NCBI GenBank assembly: GCA_036939975.1
Contig: JALLPB010001361.1
Location: forward strand, 1 to 10,166
Origin: Cyclostephanos tholiformis
Taxonomy: Eukaryota > Bacillariophyta > Thalassiosirophyceae > Thalassiosirales > Thalassiosiraceae
Length of the DNA stretch: 10,166 nt
Reading direction: 5' to 3'
Both the position numbers and the translations under genes were made by a program. The notes under the pieces are model-generated. The model did not search any database. It was not told where the DNA came from and saw only the letters and a program-made list of their open reading frames with translations. Shown here one piece after another: positions 1 through 7,550 of this stretch (its first letter is position 1; each line of letters starts with the position of its first letter).

Positions 1-56
1 AAATAGTCAAATAAATTAAGAAATAGTTGGTAGCATCAATAAAAATTGTATCGCCG

Positions 57-508
57 TGTTGTGACGATCATTTACTATCGTGCAAGATACGGCGATCTTA
101 CCTAACGCTAAAATTGAAGCCACTGGAATGCGACGGGGAGGAGGGACCATGGTCATCGTGTATTTTCTGTTTTTTAGTTGTGTGTTGTGTTGTGTTTGTG
201 GTGAAAAGCCATTGGTTTGAAGTCCGCCATTGGTCAAAATCTGGAACTAAATAAAACTTACATATGTAGGGTTTAGTATAAACATATGAGAAAATATAAG
301 ATTTTTGCTCAATAAAATTGCTGGGAAAGTTTATTATTATATTTTTTACGTTCGCTTTTTCTGTTCAATACAATAAATCCCTTCTTGTACTTAAAAAAAT
401 TGTTATCTAGAAATATATAATATTTGTAAGAAAACAAATAGCGGTTACGAAACTGTTTTGTCTTTGCTGAAAAAAATAAAAATTGTTTAAGGTACGATAT
501 TTCTTTTA
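57..508 (+). repeat. Left terminal inverted repeat (about 450 bp, diverged)
   Basis: Read on the plus strand, this arm aligns with the reverse complement of 3355-3790 in the same order throughout. Shared blocks include AAATTGAAG (111-119), a TTGTGTTGTGTT-type run (about 185-200), AAGCCATTGGTTT (208-220), ATTGGTCAAA (229-238), CGCTTTTTCTGTT (353-365), AAATCCCTTC (375-384) and ATTGTTTAA (482-490). Identity is patchy with many small indels, which indicates an old copy. The short ORFs that run through the arm on both strands mirror those in the other arm and are best explained as repeat sequence rather than genes. The palindromic motif ACATATGT followed by AGGG (about 261-272) recurs near 8851-8862. 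Confidence 0.7.
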
Positions 509-602
509 ACTACAATATTTCTTTTTCATAAACAAAATTTAAATGGTTCAAATTAATCAACGGTCTTATTTGTAGTAATCAAATATGCCATTTTTCGACC
601 AT

Positions 603-2131
603 TTATTTTGTAATTGATAACGTAAACAGTTTAATTTTGTAGATTATAGTTACTGTAGAAACAGTATATTTCACCAGAAGGATTATTTGGTCTTGTGAGG
701 ATGTTCCGTCATCCGGCCCGATGACTACCCCATCCACCCTGCCAGTCTCATGGAACTTGAAAAATGGTGGCAAAACAGCAAACTTCACGGAGTTCACATC
801 CAAACCCGAAACAACACGGCCAAGGTATTGGTTGCCTGCCTTCTCATTCTGAAGGTATGGCTCCTTGACTTGGCCCATGCTCCATATGGCATGCAGACAA
901 ATAGAAACCATTGGCGGAGACACCGTCATTCTGCTGCAAGCATGGTTGCTGGCACCTTTCCTTGCCAAGTACAAGCCCAGATCCCCAGGGGAGATCCCCA
1001 GCACAAAGAACTCATCGGTGTACTTTGTAATGATGTGGTGGAGGCAGTCCATGAAATGATTGTATTGATTCCCCCTGGGGAATAAGTGACCCTTCTGCTG
1101 CTGTCCCAATCTTGATCTTGATCTTAATCCCAATCCCAATCCCTCCCCCTCCACTATCTCATCTCCCTGCCATACCAATCCCGATCCTGATCCCGATTGC
1201 TCCACTACCTCATCTCCCTTGAGGTCTTGAAATATCCCTAGGTTAGAGAAGATATAGCAAGCAAGGGCAAGAACAGGGCAAATTTTGGGGTTGTGAGGAT
1301 TAGCATACACATGCCACTCCTGATCACTTGTTTCATCTGGTCTGGTTGCCCTTGCTTTTCATGAATCAAAACACAAGGCAATCCACATTCCACTTGACAT
1401 GGAAAATGTGCACGTGCACAACATTTTTAGATCATGCCATCAAGTTCCACTCAAAGCACAAAAAAGCACATGCAAAAATGAACTCTTCCCCTTCCTCCCT
1501 CAAGAAGAGCTCGCAGATCTTTTTATACACATCAAAGCCCATTTTCTTCTTCCCAATGATGCTCACGTCCCCCTCGAGTACCTTCTTGTTGGCGATGACA
1601 TGACAGATGCCCTTCATAAATTGCTTCAGCTTGGTGAAAATCCGGATTCATCGTGTAGATGAACATGTGGAAGAGATGCTTGAGGGCACTCTGGCACTGC
1701 TCATATGATGCATTGCCAAGCACCATCGCCTTTCCCTGATGCTTCCCCTTGTGAGCCTTCCACTGCATGACAAAAGAACTAAAATGAATAAATGTTAGAT
1801 TTGACAAAACAAATGGGCAATTATTGTCCTCTGGACTCATATCAAGGCAGCATTGCTTTGCCTTTTTCTTCTTCTGCAAGTCAAGGTGGAGCGCATCCAA
1901 ACTGCAAACAAACCACAACTCCAACAACAGGTCATGCAGGTCCGCTGAGTCATACAGATAAATTGCAAACATCAAATTTTGCCCTACATACTTATTGGCG
2001 GACTGCTTTGAGATGACCCTGGACATAATTTCTTTGACCACAGCTGTCTGACACCCAGGTGGGGGCAGCAACAATGATGGCAATGGTGGTGAGGACGGTG
2101 GTGGCACATCTTTGTCAGTGTTGCTGCTCAT
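603..2131 (-). pseudogene. Tyrosine recombinase/integrase of a transposable element, multiply broken
   Basis: The gene reads leftward from ATG at 2131. The N-terminal part begins MSSNTDKDVPPP, a proline-rich head, followed by VVKEIMSRVISKQSANKY and LSNLTFIHFSSF. It is in one frame to about 1631, where a frameshift moves it into the frame of MKGICHVIANKK (ATG at 1617). In-frame TGA codons follow from 1434, and a second shift near 1320 restores the frame at WHVYANPHNPKIC. The C-terminal catalytic region reads GDLGLYLARKGASNHACS (about residues 109-126 of the last segment), then TVSPPMVSICLHAIWSMG and VKEPYLQNEKAGNQYLGR. The ARKG arginine (about 960-962) fits the second conserved Arg of tyrosine recombinases, but the expected H-x-x-R histidine is Tyr here. 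Family recognition rests on the NPHNPKICPVLAL, SARKGA-like and AGDQYLGR-like motifs, which I recall from algal mobile recombinases. Crypton-like or DIRS-like assignment is inference. With several stops, two shifts and a lost catalytic residue, this copy cannot be functional. Confidence 0.75.
1106..1219. repeat. Short-period repeats and a 51 bp-spaced duplication inside the recombinase relic
   Basis: Positions 1106-1141 hold degenerate hexamers of the CTTGAT and CCCAAT type, and a similar run follows at about 1176-1199. The segment CTCCACTATCTCATCTCCCT (1149-1168) recurs as CTCCACTACCTCATCTCCCT (1200-1219). On the minus strand this yields Gly-Ser, Gly-Leu and Arg-Ser dipeptide runs and a repeated GDE(V/I)VE peptide between the conserved FSNLGIF and LFPRGNQ blocks. 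It is a length-variable, slippage-prone insert in the recombinase and not a separate gene. Confidence 0.65.
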
Positions 2132-2843
2132 GCTGTTGTGGGCAGTGAGTGGTAGCAGGCGGCAGGCGGCAGGCAGTGAGCAATCATGTCAAAGAATGGG
2201 GGGGGGTGATGGATTTGAATGGCTGTGGATGCCGATGGACAACAAGTTGATGGCGGCAGCTTTATTTATGGGGGGGTAGAGAGTGGTGTATTTTTTTGGG
2301 GGGTGGAGTGTTTTTGTGTTCAATTTGGCAAGGAAGTCACACGGAACTTCCCGCTACTCGAAGAAGCCCCATGGATCCGGTCCTACTGTATGTAGGAATT
2401 GTTAAAGTACACTTTGCATACCTAAACCTGCAAATATTAAAATACCAAATCTTTGTACTGACATCCCACATAGCTACCATAAAAAAAGTATGCATACCAA
2501 GGGGTTTAGGTACCAGAAGTGTACCCTTGGAAGCATGGGAACATACATGGTGTACCTAAACCCCGGTTAAGGTACAGTGCCCAGTACAATAGTAAATGCC
2601 TTGAGGCAAAATCCAGAACTTCACCCATATCTCCAGGTAACGGCATTATGGATGATCCATCAGCCCATCACAGCATCATAAGAATGACATCAAAAACCTA
2701 TTGAACATACATGTTTGAAGAGGATGTGACTACCATTCCATGTGGGAATGGAGCCACTACCATTGCATTATAATACCATCCAGGACATGGCAGCAATTCA
2801 GGATTTAAGCCAAATCTCCAAATCTGGGAGCCCAAAAGTCATT
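2132..2843. other. Upstream region of the recombinase relic, no gene seen
   Basis: This is the 5' side of the minus-strand recombinase. It contains three tandem copies of a heptamer (GCAGGCG, GCAGGCG, GCAGGCA; 2155-2175), G-runs at about 2198-2206 and 2271-2302, and two hairpins. One has perfect 12 bp arms, GGGGTTTAGGTA at 2501-2512 and TACCTAAACCCC at 2553-2564, with a 40-base loop; a related TACCTAAAC also occurs near 2419. The other is CCATTCC 2733-2739 with GGAATGG 2745-2751. The short ORFs here show no recognisable family, and I see no convincing promoter element. Confidence 0.5.
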
Positions 2844-3053
2844 CCTCTGAAGAACAAATCTGGAATCTGGCAGTTTAAATTTTATCTGTAGATCAGGTTA
2901 ACTTTGATTATATCTGATTTATTTGGCTATTTCTCAATTTTGCCTCCATCTTTTTCAACTTATAATGTTTATGTACTAATTTCTTTTGCTACAATCCGAT
3001 GAATTGCATTTTAAACAAAAGAAATCAAATATTACATTAAACAATTTATTATT
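2844..3053 (+). repeat. Internal direct repeat, copy 1
   Basis: This segment runs from CCTCTGAAGAACAAATCTGG to ACAATTTATTATT and matches 3186-3391 base for base over most of its length. Shared blocks include GATTATATCTGATTTATTTG, CTTATAATGTTTATGT and ACATTAAACAAT. Its last 40 bases correspond to the inner edge of the right terminal inverted repeat, so the duplicated segment straddles the border of that repeat. Confidence 0.8.
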
Positions 3054-3185
3054 GTTCATGTCCTTGGAGGCTGTTATCTGCATTGGCAGTGATTGTTTTA
3101 GTGATGTCTCCTGAAGTCATGTTGGCGGGAACTTGAGGTGGTCCAGTGATAGTGATATTGGCACATGGTATTTATTTACTAACAG

Positions 3186-3391
3186 CCTCTGAAGAACAAA
3201 TCTGGGATCTGGTGTTTGAATTTTATCTGATGATCAGATTAACTTTGATTATATCTGATTTATTTGGCTATTTCACAATTTTACTTCCTTCTTTCTTAAC
3301 TTATAATGTTTATGTGCTAATTCCTTTTGCTGCAATATGAAGAATTGTGTTTTAAATCAAAGAAATATTGTACATTAAACAATTCATTATT
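3186..3391 (+). repeat. Internal direct repeat, copy 2
   Basis: Second copy of the segment at 2844-3053, 342 bp further right and continuing directly into the right terminal inverted repeat. Differences are mostly single substitutions and small indels. The intervening 3054-3185 is unique and contains no gene that I can support. The sequence is AT-rich and lacks a sustained, recognisable reading frame; the one ORF across it (3146-3340) looks like chance in AT-rich DNA. Confidence 0.8.
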
Positions 3392-3790
3392 TGCAGCAGA
3401 GAAAACGCTGTTTCTTGTCCACTTCAATTTGTTTTCTTAAACCATACATATATATCTGTCACAATTTGTAGTTAAAGGAAGGGATTCATTGTATCAAACA
3501 GAAAAAGCGTATAAAAATGATGCAATACTTTTTCACAGTGGTATATTAATGCAAAAATCCTAAATATCTTGTATTAATACTAAAGCCTACAAATTTAGCT
3601 TTCTTTTAAACCCAAATTTGACCAATTGCCGACTCAAAACCAATGGCTTCACACAACAAATACAACACAACACAACCAAAAACAAAAAATATGTTGAACA
3701 TTTCCCGCCGCGTTCCAGTAGCACTTCAATTTCAAAGTTAAGTAAGTTCGCCATAATACATTGTGCAATCGACCTTGACAATCTCAACAA
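3355..3790 (-). repeat. Right terminal inverted repeat (about 435 bp, diverged)
   Basis: The reverse complement aligns with 57-508. It has the outer AAATTGAAG block, then a TTGTGTTGTGTT run, AGCCATTGGTTTTGAG, ATTGGTCAAA, CGCTTTTTCTGTTTGA, GAATCCCTTCC and the inner ATTGTTTAATGTAC block. It keeps several CpG sites (for example around 3705-3714, 3749 and 3770), whereas the satellite immediately to its right has none for 500 bp. This suggests that the element arrived after much of the CpG loss in its surroundings. The inner 35 bp also form the end of the direct repeat copy 3186-3391. Confidence 0.7.
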
Positions 3791-3793
3791 GGT

Positions 3794-4660
3794 GAGGAGG
3801 TCCAAACCAGCATAGAATGCATCCCACTTCCATATCATATGTATGAAAAGTGTTTGAGCACCTTGATGTGCTGTGGATGGGCAAATGAGTGCACCCTTAT
3901 ACTTTTGACAACTGTGCAGGTGTGGGTGAATTTTTGGAAAATTGGGGTGCTATGGAGGGGCCCCTGTGCAATTATATTGTAATGTCATGGTTGAGGGTCC
4001 AAACCAGCATAGACTGCATCCCACCTCCAAATCATATGTATAAAAAGTGTTTGAGCACCTTGATATGCTATGGATGGGCACATGAGTGCATCCTTATACT
4101 TTTACACATGTGCAGGTGGGGGTGAATTTTTGGAAAAATGGGGTATCTAAGCCCCAGTGATGTTTGTTTTATGTCATGGTTAAGGGTGTGAACCCCCATA
4201 TACTACATCCCACTTCCATATCATATGTATGAGAAGTGTTTTAGCACCTTGATATGCTGTGGATGAGCATGTCGGTGTACCATTATACTGTACTGATTGT
4301 GCAGGTGTAGGTGAATTTTTTGGAGAATTGGGGTACTATGGCTGAGCCCCAGTGCAATTTTATTGTAATGTCATGGTTGAGAGACAAAACCAGGATAGAC
4401 TGCATCTCACTTCCAAATCATATGTATAGAAAGTGTTTGAGCACCTTGATATGTTGTGGATTGGCATATGAATGCACACTTATACTGTTTTGCCAGTTCA
4501 GGTGAGGGTGAATTTTTGGAAAACTGGGGTAAGGCTAAGCCCCATCAGTGATGTTTGTTTTATGTCATGGTTAAGGGTCTGAACCCCCATAGACTGCATC
4601 CAACTTCCATATCATATGTATGTAAAGTGTTTTAGCACCTTGATATGTTGTAGATGGGCA
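3794..4660 (+). repeat. Satellite-like tandem array A, ~190-197 bp monomers arranged as dimers
   Basis: Using GTCATGGTT as the anchor, units start at 3984, 4173, 4370 and 4564, giving periods of 189, 197 and 194 bp. A partial unit leads in from 3794 and the last unit fades out at about 4660. Conserved blocks are CATCCCAC-TTCCA-ATCATATGTAT, GAGCACCTTGATATG, TGTGGATGGGCA, TGCAGGTG and TTTTTGGAAAA-TGGGGT. Monomers alternate: those at 3984 and 4370 carry CCAAACCAG-ATAGACTGCAT and GTGTTTGAGC, while those at 4173 and 4564 carry GAACCCCCATA and GTGTTTTAGC. The linkers before them alternate as well. That gives a dimeric higher-order repeat of about 386-391 bp. No CpG occurs from 4275 to the end of the array. 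ORFs of 60-80 codons recur in each unit and are by-products of the repetition. Confidence 0.85.
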
Positions 4661-4701
4661 CATCCTAACTATTTTTTTATTTTATTTACTATTTTCTACA
4701 G

Positions 4702-4796
4702 GTAGCAGCACACCATGCTCCCTAGTTGAAGATGAGTTTTTTAAAAGTAATTCTCATGATTGTTCTGTGCTGCTGCCCCAAAACAATGTGCACTAA
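4702..4796 (+). CDS. Candidate 3'-terminal exon of an unidentified gene
   Basis: A strong acceptor-like sequence, a pyrimidine-rich tract ending TTTTCTACAG at 4701, is followed by an open frame of 30 codons. It begins SSTPCSLVEDEFFKS, ends LLPQNNVH and stops at TAA 4794-4796. The first two bases (4702-4703) would complete a codon split by the intron. The mixed, polar composition looks more like protein than the surrounding AT-rich DNA. The tandem array would lie upstream within the gene's introns. I do not recognise a family. It could equally be a chance frame, because it is short and has no visible upstream exon. The inverted pair AGCAGCACA (4704-4712) and TGTGCTGCT (4766-4774) lies within it. 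Confidence 0.25.
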
Positions 4797-5269
4797 CCTT
4801 AGCTATCTGGAAATTATTATTTAGTTGTCAATGTCACCCTTGTATTCATTGAGTTGTGGGATGGTTTTGGCCAGGGGGGTGGTTGCCATGGTCCCCATCT
4901 TTGGAGTAGGTACCATAGTAGGTGCACATTGGTAAGTATCATAGTAGTACGGTAGTTCAGACTTGGTAAAAATAAATACATTAAATAAAAACTGTTCAGT
5001 GTAGAGCAGTCACACCATCCAAAAACAACAACTGAAAATTGATTTAAACTTGGAACTACGTAGGAATCGGTTCTATCTGTCCATTTTTTCTATCCTACAT
5101 CTGTAGCAATAGGTACAAAATCAAGCTGGAGAGTACATCCTTTCAAAAAATAAATTTTTGTTTAGATAGAATAAACTATATTGGTGTGTTCTTACCCATC
5201 ATGCCAATAAATTTATTGCATCAAGATTCTAAATTTGTTCTTCAGAGGTTGTGATGGCATTGTTGAGGC

Positions 5270-5731
5270 TATCTCTTTATCAGGATAATTTGTGCACACT
5301 ATCCTGTGCACAAAATCTGCAAAGTTTTTTCATATTGCCTCCTATTCCTATTGTGGCTTCTGTGGTAAGTGTAGGTCAACCTATGGTATTTGAAAATTTT
5401 CACATGAGCAAAAACTCAGAAAACTTGTGAGGTCTTTTTTGAGCTATCTGGTCACAATAAATAATTTTTGCTATGTAAATTGTAGATAGTAATAATTATG
5501 TTTAATGGATTTCTTTATTATAATTAGTGCACAGTCCTTTTCTACTCTTCAGAAAAGCCCATCACTTTTTGGCATATATATCCCAAATACTTAACAATGG
5601 ACAATCCCAAACTAATAACAAGGAGAAGGAGGACAGGAGTCTCAGCTTTCCAATGAAATTTGGATGAGGGGTTTCAGACAGAGTCTAAATTGCTAAAGTA
5701 GGTACAGCATGCACAACCTGATAAAGAGATA
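5270..5731. repeat. 15 bp perfect inverted pair 430 bp apart
   Basis: TATCTCTTTATCAGG at 5270-5284 is the exact reverse complement of CCTGATAAAGAGATA at 5717-5731. The similarity extends inward to TTGTGCAC / GCATGCACAA once a 5-base gap is allowed. It could mark the ends of a small non-autonomous element, but the flanks show no clear target duplication, and one 15 bp match in 10 kb is only moderately unlikely. Confidence 0.4.
5289..5314. repeat. Perfect 9 bp hairpin
   Basis: TTTGTGCAC (5289-5297) pairs exactly with GTGCACAAA (5306-5314) around an 8-base loop. It lies just inside the left arm of the 5270/5717 inverted pair. There is no T-run or coding context that would suggest a function. 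Confidence 0.55.
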
Positions 5732-6010
5732 AAGCACCTGGGGTATGGTGCACCCCAATGTGGGAAAAACTCTTATTAGGTAACATTTTTAAGAGTTATT
5801 TTTTAGGCATTAAGATTTTCTTGCTACTTTTAGGTAAACCAATGCTTAATAGAAATCAATTGTTATAACAATTACATGCTAGCTTGACCCCCCCAACAAA
5901 GTATTCAGTCATCTTACTTAACTCCTTTCAGTCTTGTTGATATGTCACACCCCTACCATTAAATGGGGTCTTGACAACACCTTGAGCTCCTTTTCAGCAG
6001 GTCAACAACG

Positions 6011-6181
6011 ATGAAAAAACTTGAAAAAAATGGCATTTTTGTCCAATTGCTCACTATTGGCCGCAATATCCTCTCAATAGCGGCAACCAGTGGCTTCCAT
6101 CAAATCCCTAGACCTCCTCTATCAACCAATGTGCACAGTACACTATCAACATATTGCTATGGTCATCAAAATGGCCAGTGA
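6011..6181 (+). CDS. Candidate exon or short ORF, 56 codons, unidentified
   Basis: The frame opens at ATG 6011 (MKKLEKNGIFVQLLTIGRN) and ends GHQNGQ before TGA 6179-6181. It can be extended back to a pyrimidine-rich acceptor-like TTTTCAGCAG at 5991-6000. Three CpG sites (6009, 6062, 6081) fall here while the neighbouring kilobase on each side has almost none, which hints at a conserved or less methylated exon. A second plus-strand frame (QPVASIKSLDLLYQPMC onward) runs through 6185 to a GTGAG donor-like site and is also protein-like, so the true frame is uncertain. No family is recognised. The start would be unusual for an exon that follows an acceptor, so this may be an internal exon that has lost its frame. 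Confidence 0.25.
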   Translation: MKKLEKNGIFVQLLTIGRNILSIAATSGFHQIPRPPLSTNVHSTLSTYCYGHQNGQ

Positions 6182-6209
6182 ATATGGTGAGTTTTTGTTG
6201 ATGTTTTTT

Positions 6210-7130
6210 TGTGCGACCATGGTGGCTGCTGGGGCAAATCAGAGCACCAAATGATGTTGTGATGGTGTCATGGTTGAGGCTGTAAACCACCCCTGGATGC
6301 ACCCCACATCCATATTGGATGTATATAAAGTCTTTGAGCACCTTCATATGAATGGGTGCACCATAGTTATAGTGTTATACTACTTGTGCAGGTGGTGACC
6401 AAAGTTTGGAAAATTGGGTAAGTAGGAGCCAAAAATTGTGGTATGGTGGAACCCAAATTACATTGTGGTGTCATGGTTGAGGCTCTAAACCCCCACTGAA
6501 TGCATCCCACATCCATATTTGTTGTATATAAAGTGTTTCAGCACCTTCACATGCTGTGGATGGGCCAATGGGTGCACCCTTACATGGTTGTACTTCAGCA
6601 GGTTGTGGCTAAAGTTTGGAAAATTGGGATTAGGTGGAGCCCAGATGACATTGTGATGGTGTCATGGTTGAGGCTGTAAACCACCACTGACTGCATCTCA
6701 CATCCATATTGGATGTATATGCTGATGTGTTTGAGCATTTCAGAGTATGCTGGGGATGGGCATATGGATGCCCCCTTGTCATAGTGTTATACTTGTTCAG
6801 GTTGTGGTCAAGAAAGTTTGGAAAATTGGGATTAGGTGAAGCCCAAATGACAAATGATGCTGTAATGGTCATGGTTGAGGCTGTAAACCACCACTGATTG
6901 CATCCCACATCTATATTTGATGTATGTGAAGTGTTTTAGCACCTTCATATGTTGTGTGGATGGGTATATGGGTTCACCCTTATAGTATTGTTTTACCTGT
7001 TGCAGGTGGGGGCCAAATTTTGGAAAATTGGGGTAAGGCAGTGCCTAAATGATGTTGTGATGGCATCACTGAGGCTGCTGTAAATGACTGCTGACTGTAT
7101 CCCACATCTATATTGGCTCTCTACCTGTTT
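6210..7130 (+). repeat. Satellite-like tandem array B, ~190-207 bp monomers related to array A
   Basis: Units anchored on GTCATGGTTGAGG start at 6267, 6470, 6661 and 6868, with a decayed fifth at about 7063, giving periods of 203, 191, 207 and about 195 bp. Each unit repeats the array A blocks in the same order: CATCCCACATCCATATT, TGTTTGAGCACCTTCATATG, GGATGGGCATATGG, CAGGT and TTTGGAAAATTGGG. The sequences form a clearly separate subfamily (GAGGCTGTAAACCACCACTGA in place of GGGTCCAAACCAGCATAGA). Monomers 6267 and 6661 share ATATTGGATGTATAT while 6470 and 6868 have ATATTTG, a weaker hint of dimers. The segment lacks CpG entirely from 6216. The array dies out after 7110. Confidence 0.85.
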
Positions 7131-7550
7131 CATTGCATGCTAATGCACCATAATTCAGGTGTCATGTGTTTTTCTGTCAGAAACTGAAAAGTTGACAAAA
7201 TTCATACAGCACCTTTGCAATTCCAAATTGATTATTAATGTTAACACATCACCAATAAAAAGGAAAAATCTTATCCAAAAAAGCAAGTTGACATCTGCTT
7301 CAGATTTCAAATCAACCAATGAATTATCATCATGAAAGCATATAGTTCAAGTATTTCAAGGGACCACAAAACAAGCCTGTGTCTTGAACATTCAAATTTG
7401 AGCTTTCTTTACAAAATTACCACTAAAGATACAAGGCAACTTTTGCAGCAAACATGATATCTATTTTTTGGGTACCAGATCTTAACAAACACAAAACAAA
7501 AAATATCAGTCCAAGGATTAAAGTTATATTAATCTTAACTATCCCTATTA
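7131..7550. other. AT-rich gene-free stretch
   Basis: I see no open frame, hairpin or repeat worth naming on either strand. It lies downstream of the minus-strand gene relic at 7551-8097 and could be its former 3' untranslated region. It contains no CpG. Confidence 0.5.

Larger units (their letters stand above)
57..3790. mobile_element. Decayed transposable element with long terminal inverted repeats and a tyrosine recombinase relic
   Basis: The two ends match each other in inverted orientation over about 450 bp (57-508 against 3790-3355), and a broken tyrosine recombinase gene lies between them on the minus strand. The right end stops where sequence homologous to the neighbouring ~195 bp satellite starts (about 3794), which fits insertion into, or at the edge of, that array. 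The left flank (1-56) is AT-rich and does not match the array, so the left end is less certain and no target-site duplication can be read. Tyrosine recombinase transposons such as Cryptons usually lack inverted repeats; DIRS retroelements and the ciliate Tec elements combine such a recombinase with terminal inverted repeats. I see no reverse transcriptase or RNase H. A composite, with a Crypton-like element nested in a long-TIR element, is an alternative. Confidence 0.6.
4797..6005. other. AT-rich interval between the arrays, no recognisable gene
   Basis: No sustained reading frame is visible on either strand. The stretch holds a 14 bp palindrome CAATAAATTTATTG (5205-5218), a 16 bp palindrome AATTGTTATAACAATT (5858-5873), a hairpin at 5289-5314 and a 15 bp inverted pair at 5270-5284 and 5717-5731. 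A match to the end of the 2844 and 3186 repeats in inverted orientation (TTTGTTCTTCAGAGG, near 5234-5248) may be a scrap of the same element family. A weak coding-like stretch around 5593-5666 (peptide part TNNKEKEDRSLSFPMKFG) ends in TGA. There is no CpG from 5070 to 6008. Confidence 0.5.

Noticed and set aside
16..254. Overlapping ORFs of 73-75 codons on both strands at the left end
   Set aside because: They lie in the left terminal inverted repeat and have counterparts in the right one (3587-3838 and 3618-3815). The frames follow the repeat and show no codon-level constraint.
57..3790. A DIRS retrotransposon
   Set aside because: Inverted ends plus a tyrosine recombinase fit, but no reverse transcriptase, RNase H or methyltransferase frame can be seen. 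A deleted DIRS derivative cannot be fully excluded.
3889..4505. Similar 64-78 codon ORFs in array A (MSWLRVQ- and MSWLRDK-type peptides)
   Set aside because: Their resemblance is explained by tandem duplication of DNA. They are interrupted in other monomers and include no recognisable domain.
6267..7063. GGTTGAGGCTGTAAACC in the repeat units as an RNA polymerase III B box or tRNA-derived SINE
   Set aside because: The match to GGTTCGANTCC is poor, there is no A box at the proper distance, no cloverleaf and no T-run terminator.
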